Shown here in pieces: positions 1-6,344 of a stretch of DNA of 7,598 bases (position 1 is its first letter; every line of letters begins with the position of its first letter). The translations under genes were made by a program, and so were the position numbers. A model generated the notes under the pieces. That model was given only the letters and a program-made list of their open reading frames with translations. It did not search any database and was not told the origin of the DNA. Source of the stretch: JAYRWN01 sp041917975 (lineage in GTDB: Bacteria > Bacteroidota > Bacteroidia > Chitinophagales > Saprospiraceae); the NCBI GenBank assembly GCA_041917975.1, contig JAYRWN010000372.1:1-7598 (forward strand), in the 5' to 3' direction.

Positions 1-449
1 CCCTGATAATCCAAATGACCGTCAGCAAGCAGACGAATTTCTTTGACCACGATCCCTTGATCCTGCAACTTCAGCCAGGGTCCACGATTCGATTCGTGAT
101 CCAATTGGGAGATTAATATTTCATCCCCCGGACGTAAATAACGACCAATGGCCTTGCTCAGCGAAAAATTTAGTGTGGTCATGTTTTGTCCAAACGAGAT
201 ATTGCTCATGTTTTCGGCACCTAAAAAGGTGGCCACATCACTGCGGGTGGTATCCAGCAGGTGGTCAGTATCCCGGGTAGTACTAAATTGTCCGTGGGTG
301 TTAGCATTACAAGTACGATAATACCCGGCCATGGCTTCAATAACCGGTTCGGGCACTTGTGTTCCGGCCGGCCCATCTAAGAATATGAAAGGATGGCCAG
401 CGCGCTCTTGCTGCAAGGACCGAAACTGACTTCTAAATTCTTTATTCAT
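1..449 (-). CDS. Cysteine desulfurase-like PLP-dependent aminotransferase (class V, VC1184-type), 5' part only
   Basis: This is the N-terminal 149 residues of a fold-type I PLP enzyme that runs off the left edge; the full family is about 400 residues. Translation from the ATG at 449 gives the conserved opening FLDGPAGTQVP (residues 23-33), then NANTHG (48-53), the phosphate-loop-like GQNMTT (87-92), RPGDEI (106-111) and LDHESN (116-121). His118 matches the position that stacks on the PLP ring in class V enzymes. The Schiff-base lysine lies outside the window. The FLDGPAGTQVP and NMTT signatures fit the cysteine desulfurase-like subfamily typified by Vibrio VC1184, not classical IscS or SufS. 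The substrate is unproven for this subfamily, so sulfur mobilisation from cysteine is only a family-level guess. It probably acts in the cytoplasm, as no signal peptide is present. There is no strong Shine-Dalgarno; the leader is A-rich (AAAAGTAAAGTAC before the ATG). It is divergent from the YceI gene. Confidence 0.85.
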   Translation of the reverse strand, partial: MNKEFRSQFRSLQQERAGHPFIFLDGPAGTQVPEPVIEAMAGYYRTCNANTHGQFSTTRDTDHLLDTTRSDVATFLGAENMSNISFGQNMTTLNFSLSKAIGRYLRPGDEILISQLDHESNRGPWLKLQDQGIVVKEIRLLADGHLDYQ

Positions 450-640
450 GTACTTTACTTTTGAAAAGTGAAAATAGGATAATGTTGCCACATATTAGCA
501 CAATGGGGCAGTGGTTAAATTTCCGTTAAATCATGCTTAAAAATACCTTAAGATGTTACATAGCGTGATTCCTTTATGCACTTTTGTGCCCTAATTAAAT
601 GTATATACAATTTTATTTAAACAACCTAATTCTCTTATCT
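450..640. promoter_or_regulatory. Divergent intergenic region serving the desulfurase-like and YceI genes
   Basis: The region lies between the divergent start codons at 449 and 641 and should contain promoters for both. On the plus strand CACTTTTG at 579-586 is a one-mismatch match to the Bacteroidota -7 consensus TAnnTTTG and would give a leader of about 50 nt for YceI, but I see no matching -33 element. No hairpin, small gene or RNA signature is apparent apart from the palindrome at 457-469. Confidence 0.35.
457..469. promoter_or_regulatory. Short perfect palindrome in the leader of the desulfurase-like gene
   Basis: The sequence ACTTTT-G-AAAAGT is a perfect inverted repeat with 6-bp arms and a 1-bp centre, 7 bp upstream of the ATG at 449. 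It could be a small operator covering the ribosome-binding region, but a palindrome this short and A/T-rich can arise by chance, and no regulator gene lies nearby. Confidence 0.2.
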
Positions 641-1234
641 ATGAAAAAACAACTTATTTTCCTTCTATTCGCTGCTTTTGCGGGTTTTTCGGTTCAAGCA
701 CAAGACATCTGGACGATTGATAAAGCACATTCCAACATCCGCTTCACGGTAACCCACTATGTGGTATCCGAAGTTGATGGTGATTTTAAAGAATTTGACG
801 GTTCGATTACCGAAGCCGGCAATGATTTTGTAGGAGCCCAAGTAACTTTTGTTGCTAAAGCCGCCTCCATCAACACCAGTAATGAAGGGCGCGATAAACA
901 CTTAAAAGGTGATGACTTCTTTAGCGTGGAAACCTACCCCGATATAAAATTCGGTGGTAATATCATTAAAGAAAATGGTAAATATTATTTAGTCGGCGAT
1001 TTCACGATCAGAGATGTGACTAAACCGATCAAATTTGACGTAAAATATAATGGTAAGTTAGCCACCAGTCGTGGAGCTAAAGCCGGTTTTAAAGTATCCG
1101 GTTCCATTAACCGTTTTGATTATGGATTAAAATGGAGCCGTTTATTGGAAGCAGGGGGATTATCCGTAGGTGAAGAAGTCCAAATCAATTGTAATATTGA
1201 ATTGAACGAAAAAATGCCGGAAGCAGCCAAGTAA
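641..1234 (+). CDS. Exported YceI-family protein (polyisoprenoid-binding-like lipocalin fold)
   Basis: This gene encodes a 197-residue protein. A longer reading from the ATG at 599 would add 14 residues, but starting at 641 gives a textbook signal peptide: MKK, a hydrophobic core LIFLLFAAFAGF, and a VQA|QD cleavage site after residue 20. The upstream ATG would bury this, so 641 is preferred. The mature part begins WTIDKAHSNIRFTVTH, then VDGDFKEFDGSI, the usual YceI-domain opening, and fills most of the protein. Later features also fit the family: the DFTIRDVTKPI stretch (normally G-x-L-T-I-R-G-V-T-K-P) and GFKVSGSINRFDYGL. Family members form a lipocalin-like barrel that binds a long isoprenoid chain (TTHA0802) and are often periplasmic and stress- or envelope-associated; the ligand here is not known. 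The gene is transcribed alone and ends at the hairpin at 1251. No Shine-Dalgarno is visible. Confidence 0.9.
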   Translation: MKKQLIFLLFAAFAGFSVQAQDIWTIDKAHSNIRFTVTHYVVSEVDGDFKEFDGSITEAGNDFVGAQVTFVAKAASINTSNEGRDKHLKGDDFFSVETYPDIKFGGNIIKENGKYYLVGDFTIRDVTKPIKFDVKYNGKLATSRGAKAGFKVSGSINRFDYGLKWSRLLEAGGLSVGEEVQINCNIELNEKMPEAAK

Positions 1235-1250
1235 AAAATCACCTTTAACA

Positions 1251-1292
1251 AATAAGGCCGGACAGTACACTGCTCCGGCCTTATTATTTTTT
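1251..1292 (+). terminator. Intrinsic terminator after the YceI gene, possibly bidirectional
   Basis: A perfect 12-bp stem, AATAAGGCCGGA (1251-1262) with TCCGGCCTTATT (1274-1285), encloses an 11-nt loop and is followed by ATTTTTT (1286-1292). It begins 16 bp after the YceI stop codon. The convergent FKBP gene ends at 1309. Read on the minus strand, the stem is followed by the weaker TGTTAAAGG, so termination in that direction is plausible but less certain. Confidence 0.85.
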
Positions 1293-1308
1293 GGCATGCA
1301 AGATTTTT

Positions 1309-1758
1309 TCAATTCATCACTTCGATCAATTCGACTTCAAAAACCAAAGGGCTATTAGGAGGTATATTCCCTACCCGTCCAGGTCCATATCCTAACGATG
1401 AGGGGGTAAGGATCAGAATTTTTCCACCAGTTTTTACGAGGGGGATGCCTATCTGCCATGCCAGGATTAACTGGTTTAATTTAAATGTCTGTGCAACGCC
1501 CCCGCCATTATCAAAGACCTCTCCATTTAATAAGGACCCTTTATACTTCACAGTAATGTTGGCAGCTGCATTGGTTATTTCCGTACCGGTTCCCGGTTCG
1601 AAGATTTTGTAATAAAATCCAGTAGGGTGTTTCTCTACAGCCAGATTGTTCTTTTTGATGTAATTCTGGAGGGCCTCATCATCTTTCTCCAGTTGCGATT
1701 CTATTTCACATCCGCTTAACCAAGCCCCAAGAAATAGTAAATAAAACCAATTTTTCAT
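1309..1758 (-). CDS. FKBP-type peptidyl-prolyl cis-trans isomerase, lipoprotein
   Basis: This is a 149-residue protein that catalyses cis-trans isomerisation of X-Pro bonds, probably as a folding helper anchored in the envelope. Residues 1-17 form a lipoprotein signal with lipobox LSGC (Cys17 as the lipidated residue). A charged linker of about 28 residues follows, and the FKBP domain occupies roughly 46-148. FKBP active-site counterparts are visible: Tyr72 in KYKG, Phe82-Asp83 in VFDNG, Phe92, Ile98 with Trp101 at the pocket floor, Tyr124 in LGYG, and Phe140 in LVFEVEL. The IPPNSPL stretch (132-138) is the typical late loop. Two points differ slightly from the consensus: the pocket-floor motif reads LILAWQIGI instead of VIxGWxxG, and the usual IPxxLGYG reads TPSSLGYG. 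Neither should abolish the fold. No long N-terminal FKBP_N dimerisation domain is present. It converges on the YceI gene across the terminator. Confidence 0.92.
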   Translation of the reverse strand: MKNWFYLLFLGAWLSGCEIESQLEKDDEALQNYIKKNNLAVEKHPTGFYYKIFEPGTGTEITNAAANITVKYKGSLLNGEVFDNGGGVAQTFKLNQLILAWQIGIPLVKTGGKILILTPSSLGYGPGRVGNIPPNSPLVFEVELIEVMN

Positions 1759-1909
1759 GCATCACATTTTTTTGTAAACGCGTAAAGTTAACACATTGCT
1801 GGTTTAACCGCTGCAGACGCATTTTTTTAACCAAAAATTTCTCCATTACCTGATTTTTATGACCACTCGTATGAAATGTATTTTCTTTGTTAAATTATAA
1901 CGTGTTTCC
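1759..1909. promoter_or_regulatory. Divergent intergenic region serving the FKBP and tricorn-like genes
   Basis: These 151 bp separate the two divergent start codons, so promoters in both directions must lie here or overlap the genes. The segment is A/T-rich with T-runs near 1765-1773 and 1821-1828. The nearest match to the Bacteroidota -7 element TAnnTTTG on the plus strand is TTTCTTTG at 1882-1889, 21 bp before the protease ATG, but no convincing -33 TTTG partner is present. The location is firm; the exact elements are not. Confidence 0.4.
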
Positions 1910-4900
1910 ATGACATCTAAATTATTATTCTCGCTGTTCGTTTTGGCCAATTGGTGTTTTGCCCAAAATAGTCCACTTTGGTTACGTTATGCTGCCTTAT
2001 CACCGGATGGCTCTCAGGTCGCTTTTACTTACCAGGGCGACCTTTATCTGGTACCCTCCACCGGTGGTCAGGCTGCTCCGATTACTTTCCATCAAGCGCA
2101 TGATTTTATGCCGGTCTGGAGCCACGATGGTCGCTACCTGGCTTTTGCCTCTGACCGGCATGGCAATTTCGATATTTTTAACCTGCGGTTGGAGGACGGT
2201 AACATCACCAGATTAACGTTCCATTCTGCACAGGAATATCCTTATGCCTATACATCGCAGGATCAGGCGGTCATTTTTGGTGGTGCCCGTATGGATGTAG
2301 CGGAGCACCGTCAATACCCCACAGGATCGCAACCGGAACTCTACCAGGTCCCGGTGCATGGCGGGCGAGTGAAACAGGTACTAACGGTTCCGGCTGAAGA
2401 CGTTCAGACCAGTAGTGACGGGCGTTACCTGGTCTATCATGACAAAAAGGGAGGAGAAAATGCCTGGCGTAAACACCACACCTCATCTATTGCACGTGAC
2501 CTGTGGATATATGACTCTCAACTAGGTCACCACCGGCAGTTAACCTCCTATAAAGGAGAAGATCGTAATCCTGTATTTACCGATAATGATAAGTCATTGT
2601 ATTATTTGAGTGAAGAAAGCGGCTCGATGAATGTGTATAAATTATCCATCAGCCAGCCACAACAAAAACAAAAAATCACCGATTTTAAATTACATCCGGT
2701 ACGCAGTCTTTCCGCTGACCGGAAAGGGAATCTTTGTTTTAGTTATGATGGCGAATTGTATCTAAAACCGGTGAATGGTGAACCGAGTAAAATAGCCATC
2801 TCTATTCGTACGGAATTAAAAAATAATCCTACGCAAATCATCCCAGTAAGTGGTCAGGTACGCGAGATGGCTGTTGCACCAAATGGTAAGGAGGTTGCTT
2901 ACATCGTTCGCGGGGAAGTTTTTGTATCAGCTTTGGAAGGAGGCCTCACCAAACGCATTACTAATACACCCGGACAAGAACGCTTTTTAAGTTTCTCACC
3001 GGATGGCAGGTATTTACTTTATGCCGCTGAACGTAATAAGCGTTGGGCTGTTTACCGCACCTCTATAAAACAAAGCTCAGAACCGTATTTCTACGGCTCT
3101 ACCCTTCTTGATGAAGAACCTCTGCTAGCCCACTCTAATCACGAGTATTATCAACCGGTTTATTCACCTGATGGAAAAGAAATAGCGTTTATCGAGGACC
3201 GTGTGAATCTGAAAATTATTAACCTGGCTACAAAACAAACTCGCACCCTGCTTGACGGCAACGATTTATTTTACATGGCAGATGGTGATCAATATTTTAC
3301 CTGGAGTCCCGATAACCAATGGTTGTCTGTCGAATATTCACCGATGCTATCCAACAGTGAGATCATCTTACTGAAAGCGGATGGCAGTGGCGAAAAAATT
3401 AATTTAACCCAAAGCGGTTACCAGGACAATCGCCCAAAATGGGTGAACGGAGGCAAACAATTGTTGTGGTTCAGCGATCGCGACGGCTTGCGAAGTTACG
3501 CTAACTCCGGCCAAAGACAAAGTGATGTTTATACCCTCTTTTTTGATCAGGAAGCCTGGGATCGTTTTAACCTAAATAAAGAAGATTATACCTTATTAAA
3601 AGACATCGAAGAACAAACTAAAAAAGACAGCACACAAGCCAAAAAACCAGCTAAAACGGATTCATTATTGGTTCTGGAATGGGCTAAAGCACGGGATCGT
3701 AAAACAAAACTAACAATCCATTCTTCCGCCTTGGCCGACGCCTTATTATCTAAAGATGGAGAAAAACTCTTTTACCTGGCCCGTTTTGAACGAGGATATA
3801 ATTTATGGAGTACGCAAATCAGGACCAGGGAAACTAAAATGGAATTAGCACTTAATGCCGGATTCGGCAGTATGGTATGGGACAAAGAGCAGAAAGAAAT
3901 ATTCTTATTGGCCGATGGCCGTATATCTAAAATTAACCCTGAAAATGGTAAACAACAGGCGGTAACTATTCGTGGGGAATTGGAGTTAAATACTCTGGCC
4001 GAACGCACAGAGATGTTTGAACATGTTTGGCGGCGAGCCCATCAGATGTTTTACACCTCCACCATGCATGGGGCCGATTGGGAGAAACTGAAAATCGCTT
4101 ATGCAAAACATTTGCCGTCCATCAGCAACGGTCATGAATTTGCAGAATTACTATCCGAATTATTAGGAGAATTAAATGTCTCTCATGCCGGAGCACGCTT
4201 TAACCCCACCCGGTCTGATGATGCGGACCAGACCGCCAGTTTGGGCATCTTCTTTGATTATAACCATTCCGGAGATGGTATCCGCATCACTGAAATCATC
4301 CCCAATGGGCCGTTGGATAAAAATGCCTGGAATCTGCGACCGGGGATGGTCATCGAACAAATCGACGGGCAAGTGATCATACCAGGACAAGATCAGGCTT
4401 ATTTCCTTAATCGAAAAACTGGCCAGTTTACCCTGCTGACCATTTTGGACCCCCTCAGCCAAACCCGTCAAAACATTACCGTTAAACCCATTACTCTCGG
4501 TGAAGAAAACCAACTCCTCTATCGCCGCTGGGTGCGACAAAATCAGGAAGAAGTAACGCGTCTAAGTAACGGCACACTAGGTTATGTCCATATCCCCGGC
4601 ATGGGTGATGGGCCCTACCGGACCGCTTATGAAGACATGATGGGCAAATATTTCCCGTGTAAAGCTATGATAGTAGATACCCGTTTTAATAGTGGCGGAG
4701 ACCTCGTCTCAGACCTGGCCATGTTTTTCACCGGGACACCGTATCTGTTTTACCACACCGATAAGCGGCAAGTAGGCATTGAACCGCCCTTTCGCTGGAC
4801 TAAGCCAACCTTGGCCTTAGTCAACGAAGCTAATTACAGTGATGGCCATTGTTTTGCCTGCGGTTATCAAGACCTCAAGATCGGGAAAATGGTCGGTATG

Positions 4901-5128
4901 CCGGTGCCAGGTACTTGTAGTTTTGCCGGATGGGAAATGCTGCAAGATGGCTCTACCATATGGGGCGCTGTGCCGGTGAGTACTAAAAATGCCCGCGGAC
5001 AATGGCTCGAAAATCTGGAAACCGTACCGGATATCGTCCTCAAGAATGATCCTGCTATTATCAGTAAAGGCAAAGATCAACAACTGGAGAAAGCGGTAGA
5101 GACCTTACTGCAGGATGTTAAAAGATAA
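1910..5128 (+). CDS. Exported tricorn-like S41 family protease
   Basis: This gene encodes 1072 residues. A signal peptide spans 1-18 (hydrophobic core LLFSLFVLANW, cleavage near CFA|QN), so the enzyme should be periplasmic or extracellular. From about residue 24 to 690 come WD40/TolB-like propeller repeats (ALSPDG, PVWSHDGRYLAF, SFSPDGRYLLY, PVYSPDGKEIAF, FTWSPDNQWL), interrupted by a Lys/Thr-rich linker at 567-584. A tricorn C1-type helical domain lies at about 696-770, a PDZ domain at about 778-865 and the S41 peptidase core at about 888-1050. Ser758-His759 (NVSHAG), nucleophile Ser977 in SDG with Asp978, and Glu1034 in LENLETVPD match Ser745-His746, Ser965-Asp966 and Glu1023 of Thermoplasma tricorn, with nearly identical spacing (218 versus 219, and 57 versus 58 residues). 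VDTRFNSGGD and GMPVPGT are typical of the bacterial tricorn-like group. The family degrades oligopeptides; the substrate here is unknown. No Shine-Dalgarno is visible. The GH18 gene follows after 52 bp. Confidence 0.93.
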   Translation: MTSKLLFSLFVLANWCFAQNSPLWLRYAALSPDGSQVAFTYQGDLYLVPSTGGQAAPITFHQAHDFMPVWSHDGRYLAFASDRHGNFDIFNLRLEDGNITRLTFHSAQEYPYAYTSQDQAVIFGGARMDVAEHRQYPTGSQPELYQVPVHGGRVKQVLTVPAEDVQTSSDGRYLVYHDKKGGENAWRKHHTSSIARDLWIYDSQLGHHRQLTSYKGEDRNPVFTDNDKSLYYLSEESGSMNVYKLSISQPQQKQKITDFKLHPVRSLSADRKGNLCFSYDGELYLKPVNGEPSKIAISIRTELKNNPTQIIPVSGQVREMAVAPNGKEVAYIVRGEVFVSALEGGLTKRITNTPGQERFLSFSPDGRYLLYAAERNKRWAVYRTSIKQSSEPYFYGSTLLDEEPLLAHSNHEYYQPVYSPDGKEIAFIEDRVNLKIINLATKQTRTLLDGNDLFYMADGDQYFTWSPDNQWLSVEYSPMLSNSEIILLKADGSGEKINLTQSGYQDNRPKWVNGGKQLLWFSDRDGLRSYANSGQRQSDVYTLFFDQEAWDRFNLNKEDYTLLKDIEEQTKKDSTQAKKPAKTDSLLVLEWAKARDRKTKLTIHSSALADALLSKDGEKLFYLARFERGYNLWSTQIRTRETKMELALNAGFGSMVWDKEQKEIFLLADGRISKINPENGKQQAVTIRGELELNTLAERTEMFEHVWRRAHQMFYTSTMHGADWEKLKIAYAKHLPSISNGHEFAELLSELLGELNVSHAGARFNPTRSDDADQTASLGIFFDYNHSGDGIRITEIIPNGPLDKNAWNLRPGMVIEQIDGQVIIPGQDQAYFLNRKTGQFTLLTILDPLSQTRQNITVKPITLGEENQLLYRRWVRQNQEEVTRLSNGTLGYVHIPGMGDGPYRTAYEDMMGKYFPCKAMIVDTRFNSGGDLVSDLAMFFTGTPYLFYHTDKRQVGIEPPFRWTKPTLALVNEANYSDGHCFACGYQDLKIGKMVGMPVPGTCSFAGWEMLQDGSTIWGAVPVSTKNARGQWLENLETVPDIVLKNDPAIISKGKDQQLEKAVETLLQDVKR

Positions 5129-5180
5129 TGCATTGATTTAAAGCCTGGATTTATTTTACCTATTAACATTTATCAAAAGC
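5129..5180 (+). other. 52-bp spacer between protease and GH18 genes, no terminator seen
   Basis: The spacer is A/T-rich, holds no inverted repeat followed by a T-run and no clear promoter, and ends in TCAAAAGC directly before the GH18 ATG. It is compatible with read-through from the tricorn-like gene into the GH18 gene as one transcript. Confidence 0.45.
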
Positions 5181-6341
5181 ATGAAACTCCGACTTACTCT
5201 GGCGCTTTTCTTAGTCATGACGTTTTCCTCTCCATCCTGTTCTTCTAAAACCAGTAAAGTGCTGGACGTGAAACATGACAAAAAACCGTCTTTTAAAGTG
5301 GTGGGCTACCTCCACGAAGGGAATTTTTCGCAGATCGATCAAATTGAATTATTCCGTCTGACACATCTGGATATTGCTTTTGCTAATCCGGATGAGCTCG
5401 GTCATCTCGTCTTTGAAGAAGAAAAGGGGTTGCCAGTAGTCGTGCAAAAAGCTCATCAGGCAAAAGTCAAGGTATTTATTTCATTGGCCGGAGGCGGCAT
5501 TGATGAAAAACTGGCCTCATATTGGCTGCGGGTTTTACAACCCGCCTATCGTCCCACCTTCATCCGCGAAATCGTCTCCTTTTGTAAAAAAAATCAGCTG
5601 GATGGGGTGGATGTGGATATCGAATGGAATCTCATCCCCACCATTACCGATTTATACACGCCTTTTGTTTTGGAATTAAAAACTGCTTTGCAAACTGAAA
5701 ACATGGGCATTTCTTCCGCTTTGAACGTCAAAGGGTTACATCCGTCCATCACCCAGGAATCCCTGGAAGCCTATGATTTTATAAATGTGATGGTTTACGA
5801 TAAGACCGGTATCTGGCGCCCGGATATACCTGGGCCCCATGCCCCTTATGACTATGCGGAAGAGGCGTTAAAATATTGGACCATTGAAAGAAAAATCCCG
5901 GCTCATAAACTTACCCTGGGCGTGCCGTTTTATGGCCATGATTTTGAGGCGGTGCGCTACATCAGTTACCGCTCGATCTTAGCAAAAAACGTAACTCTGG
6001 CTTATCAGGACAGTGTGAACCGGACCTATTACAATGGTATTCCATCCATGGTGGCGAAGACTGAATTAGCGAAAAAGTCCTTCGGAGGCGTGATGATCTG
6101 GGAATTAGCCCAGGATGCTTATGATGATCTTTCACTATTAAGAGCCATAGACCAGACCATTAAAGCAGGCCACCAACCGGTGACTACCTATTATGCTGAT
6201 ACGGATGGCGATGGTTATGGCGACCCACAAAAACCAACACAAGCTGTTAAAGCGCCACGTCACTATGTGCAGAACCGCCTTGATTGTGAGGATACTAATC
6301 CTCAAATTTATCCAGGCTCAAAATTTAAGGATTGTCACTAA
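5181..6341 (+). CDS. Glycoside hydrolase family 18 protein with C-terminal MopE-like metal-binding module
   Basis: This gene encodes 386 residues. The N-terminus is a hydrophobic signal followed by SSPSC with Cys20, a relaxed lipobox that suggests a lipoprotein; simple secretion is possible. The GH18 TIM barrel spans about 38-325 and begins FKVVGYLHEGN. It contains the beta-3 motif FISLAGGG (99-106), the catalytic beta-4 motif DGVDVDIEW (141-149, proton donor Glu148, supporting Asp144 and Asp146), MVYD (204-207) on beta-6, and IWEL with Trp307 on beta-8. An active hydrolase of chitin-type or other GlcNAc-containing glycans is therefore plausible, but small GH18 proteins can also cleave N-glycans (endo-beta-N-acetylglucosaminidase type), so the substrate is open. 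Residues 337-385 resemble the MopE-type putative metal-binding repeat: YYADTDGDGYGDP, then DCEDTNPQIYPG, with Cys369 and Cys385 able to form a disulfide. The module ends where many homologues continue with a second cysteine-rich stretch. It is probably cotranscribed with the upstream protease gene. Confidence 0.88.
   Translation: MKLRLTLALFLVMTFSSPSCSSKTSKVLDVKHDKKPSFKVVGYLHEGNFSQIDQIELFRLTHLDIAFANPDELGHLVFEEEKGLPVVVQKAHQAKVKVFISLAGGGIDEKLASYWLRVLQPAYRPTFIREIVSFCKKNQLDGVDVDIEWNLIPTITDLYTPFVLELKTALQTENMGISSALNVKGLHPSITQESLEAYDFINVMVYDKTGIWRPDIPGPHAPYDYAEEALKYWTIERKIPAHKLTLGVPFYGHDFEAVRYISYRSILAKNVTLAYQDSVNRTYYNGIPSMVAKTELAKKSFGGVMIWELAQDAYDDLSLLRAIDQTIKAGHQPVTTYYADTDGDGYGDPQKPTQAVKAPRHYVQNRLDCEDTNPQIYPGSKFKDCH
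6204..6335 (+). other. Asp/Gly-rich MopE-like calcium/metal-binding segment of the GH18 protein
   Basis: This stretch encodes residues 342-385 of the GH18 protein. The loop DTDGDGYGD (340-348) places Asp340, Asp342, Asp344 and Asp348 at spacings typical of EF-hand-like or thrombospondin type 3 calcium loops, and DCED at 368-371 adds further acidic ligands. Such modules usually occur in several copies on large secreted proteins; here a single copy closes the protein. Calcium binding is inferred from the motif. Confidence 0.7.
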
Positions 6342-6344
6342 TTC

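Noticed and set aside
579..586. CACTTTTG as a Bacteroidota -7 promoter element for the YceI gene
   Set aside because: One mismatch to TAnnTTTG and no TTTG about 20 bp upstream; not enough to call a promoter with confidence, so only the region is annotated.
665..901. 78-residue open frame on the minus strand opposite the YceI gene
   Set aside because: The plus-strand frame has a signal peptide and clear family motifs; the minus-strand product shows nothing recognisable.
1882..1889. TTTCTTTG as a -7 element for the tricorn-like gene
   Set aside because: Imperfect match without a -33 partner; the leader would be very short.
3608..3661. Lys/Thr/Ala-rich stretch in the tricorn-like protein as a possible insertion or frameshift
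   Set aside because: The frame stays open and propeller repeats continue on both sides; flexible charged linkers at this position are compatible with the family.
4172..4540. 122-residue open frame on the minus strand inside the tricorn-like gene
   Set aside because: It lies wholly opposite the PDZ-coding part of a well-supported gene, has no recognisable domain and no separate start signals; it is a shadow of the real frame.
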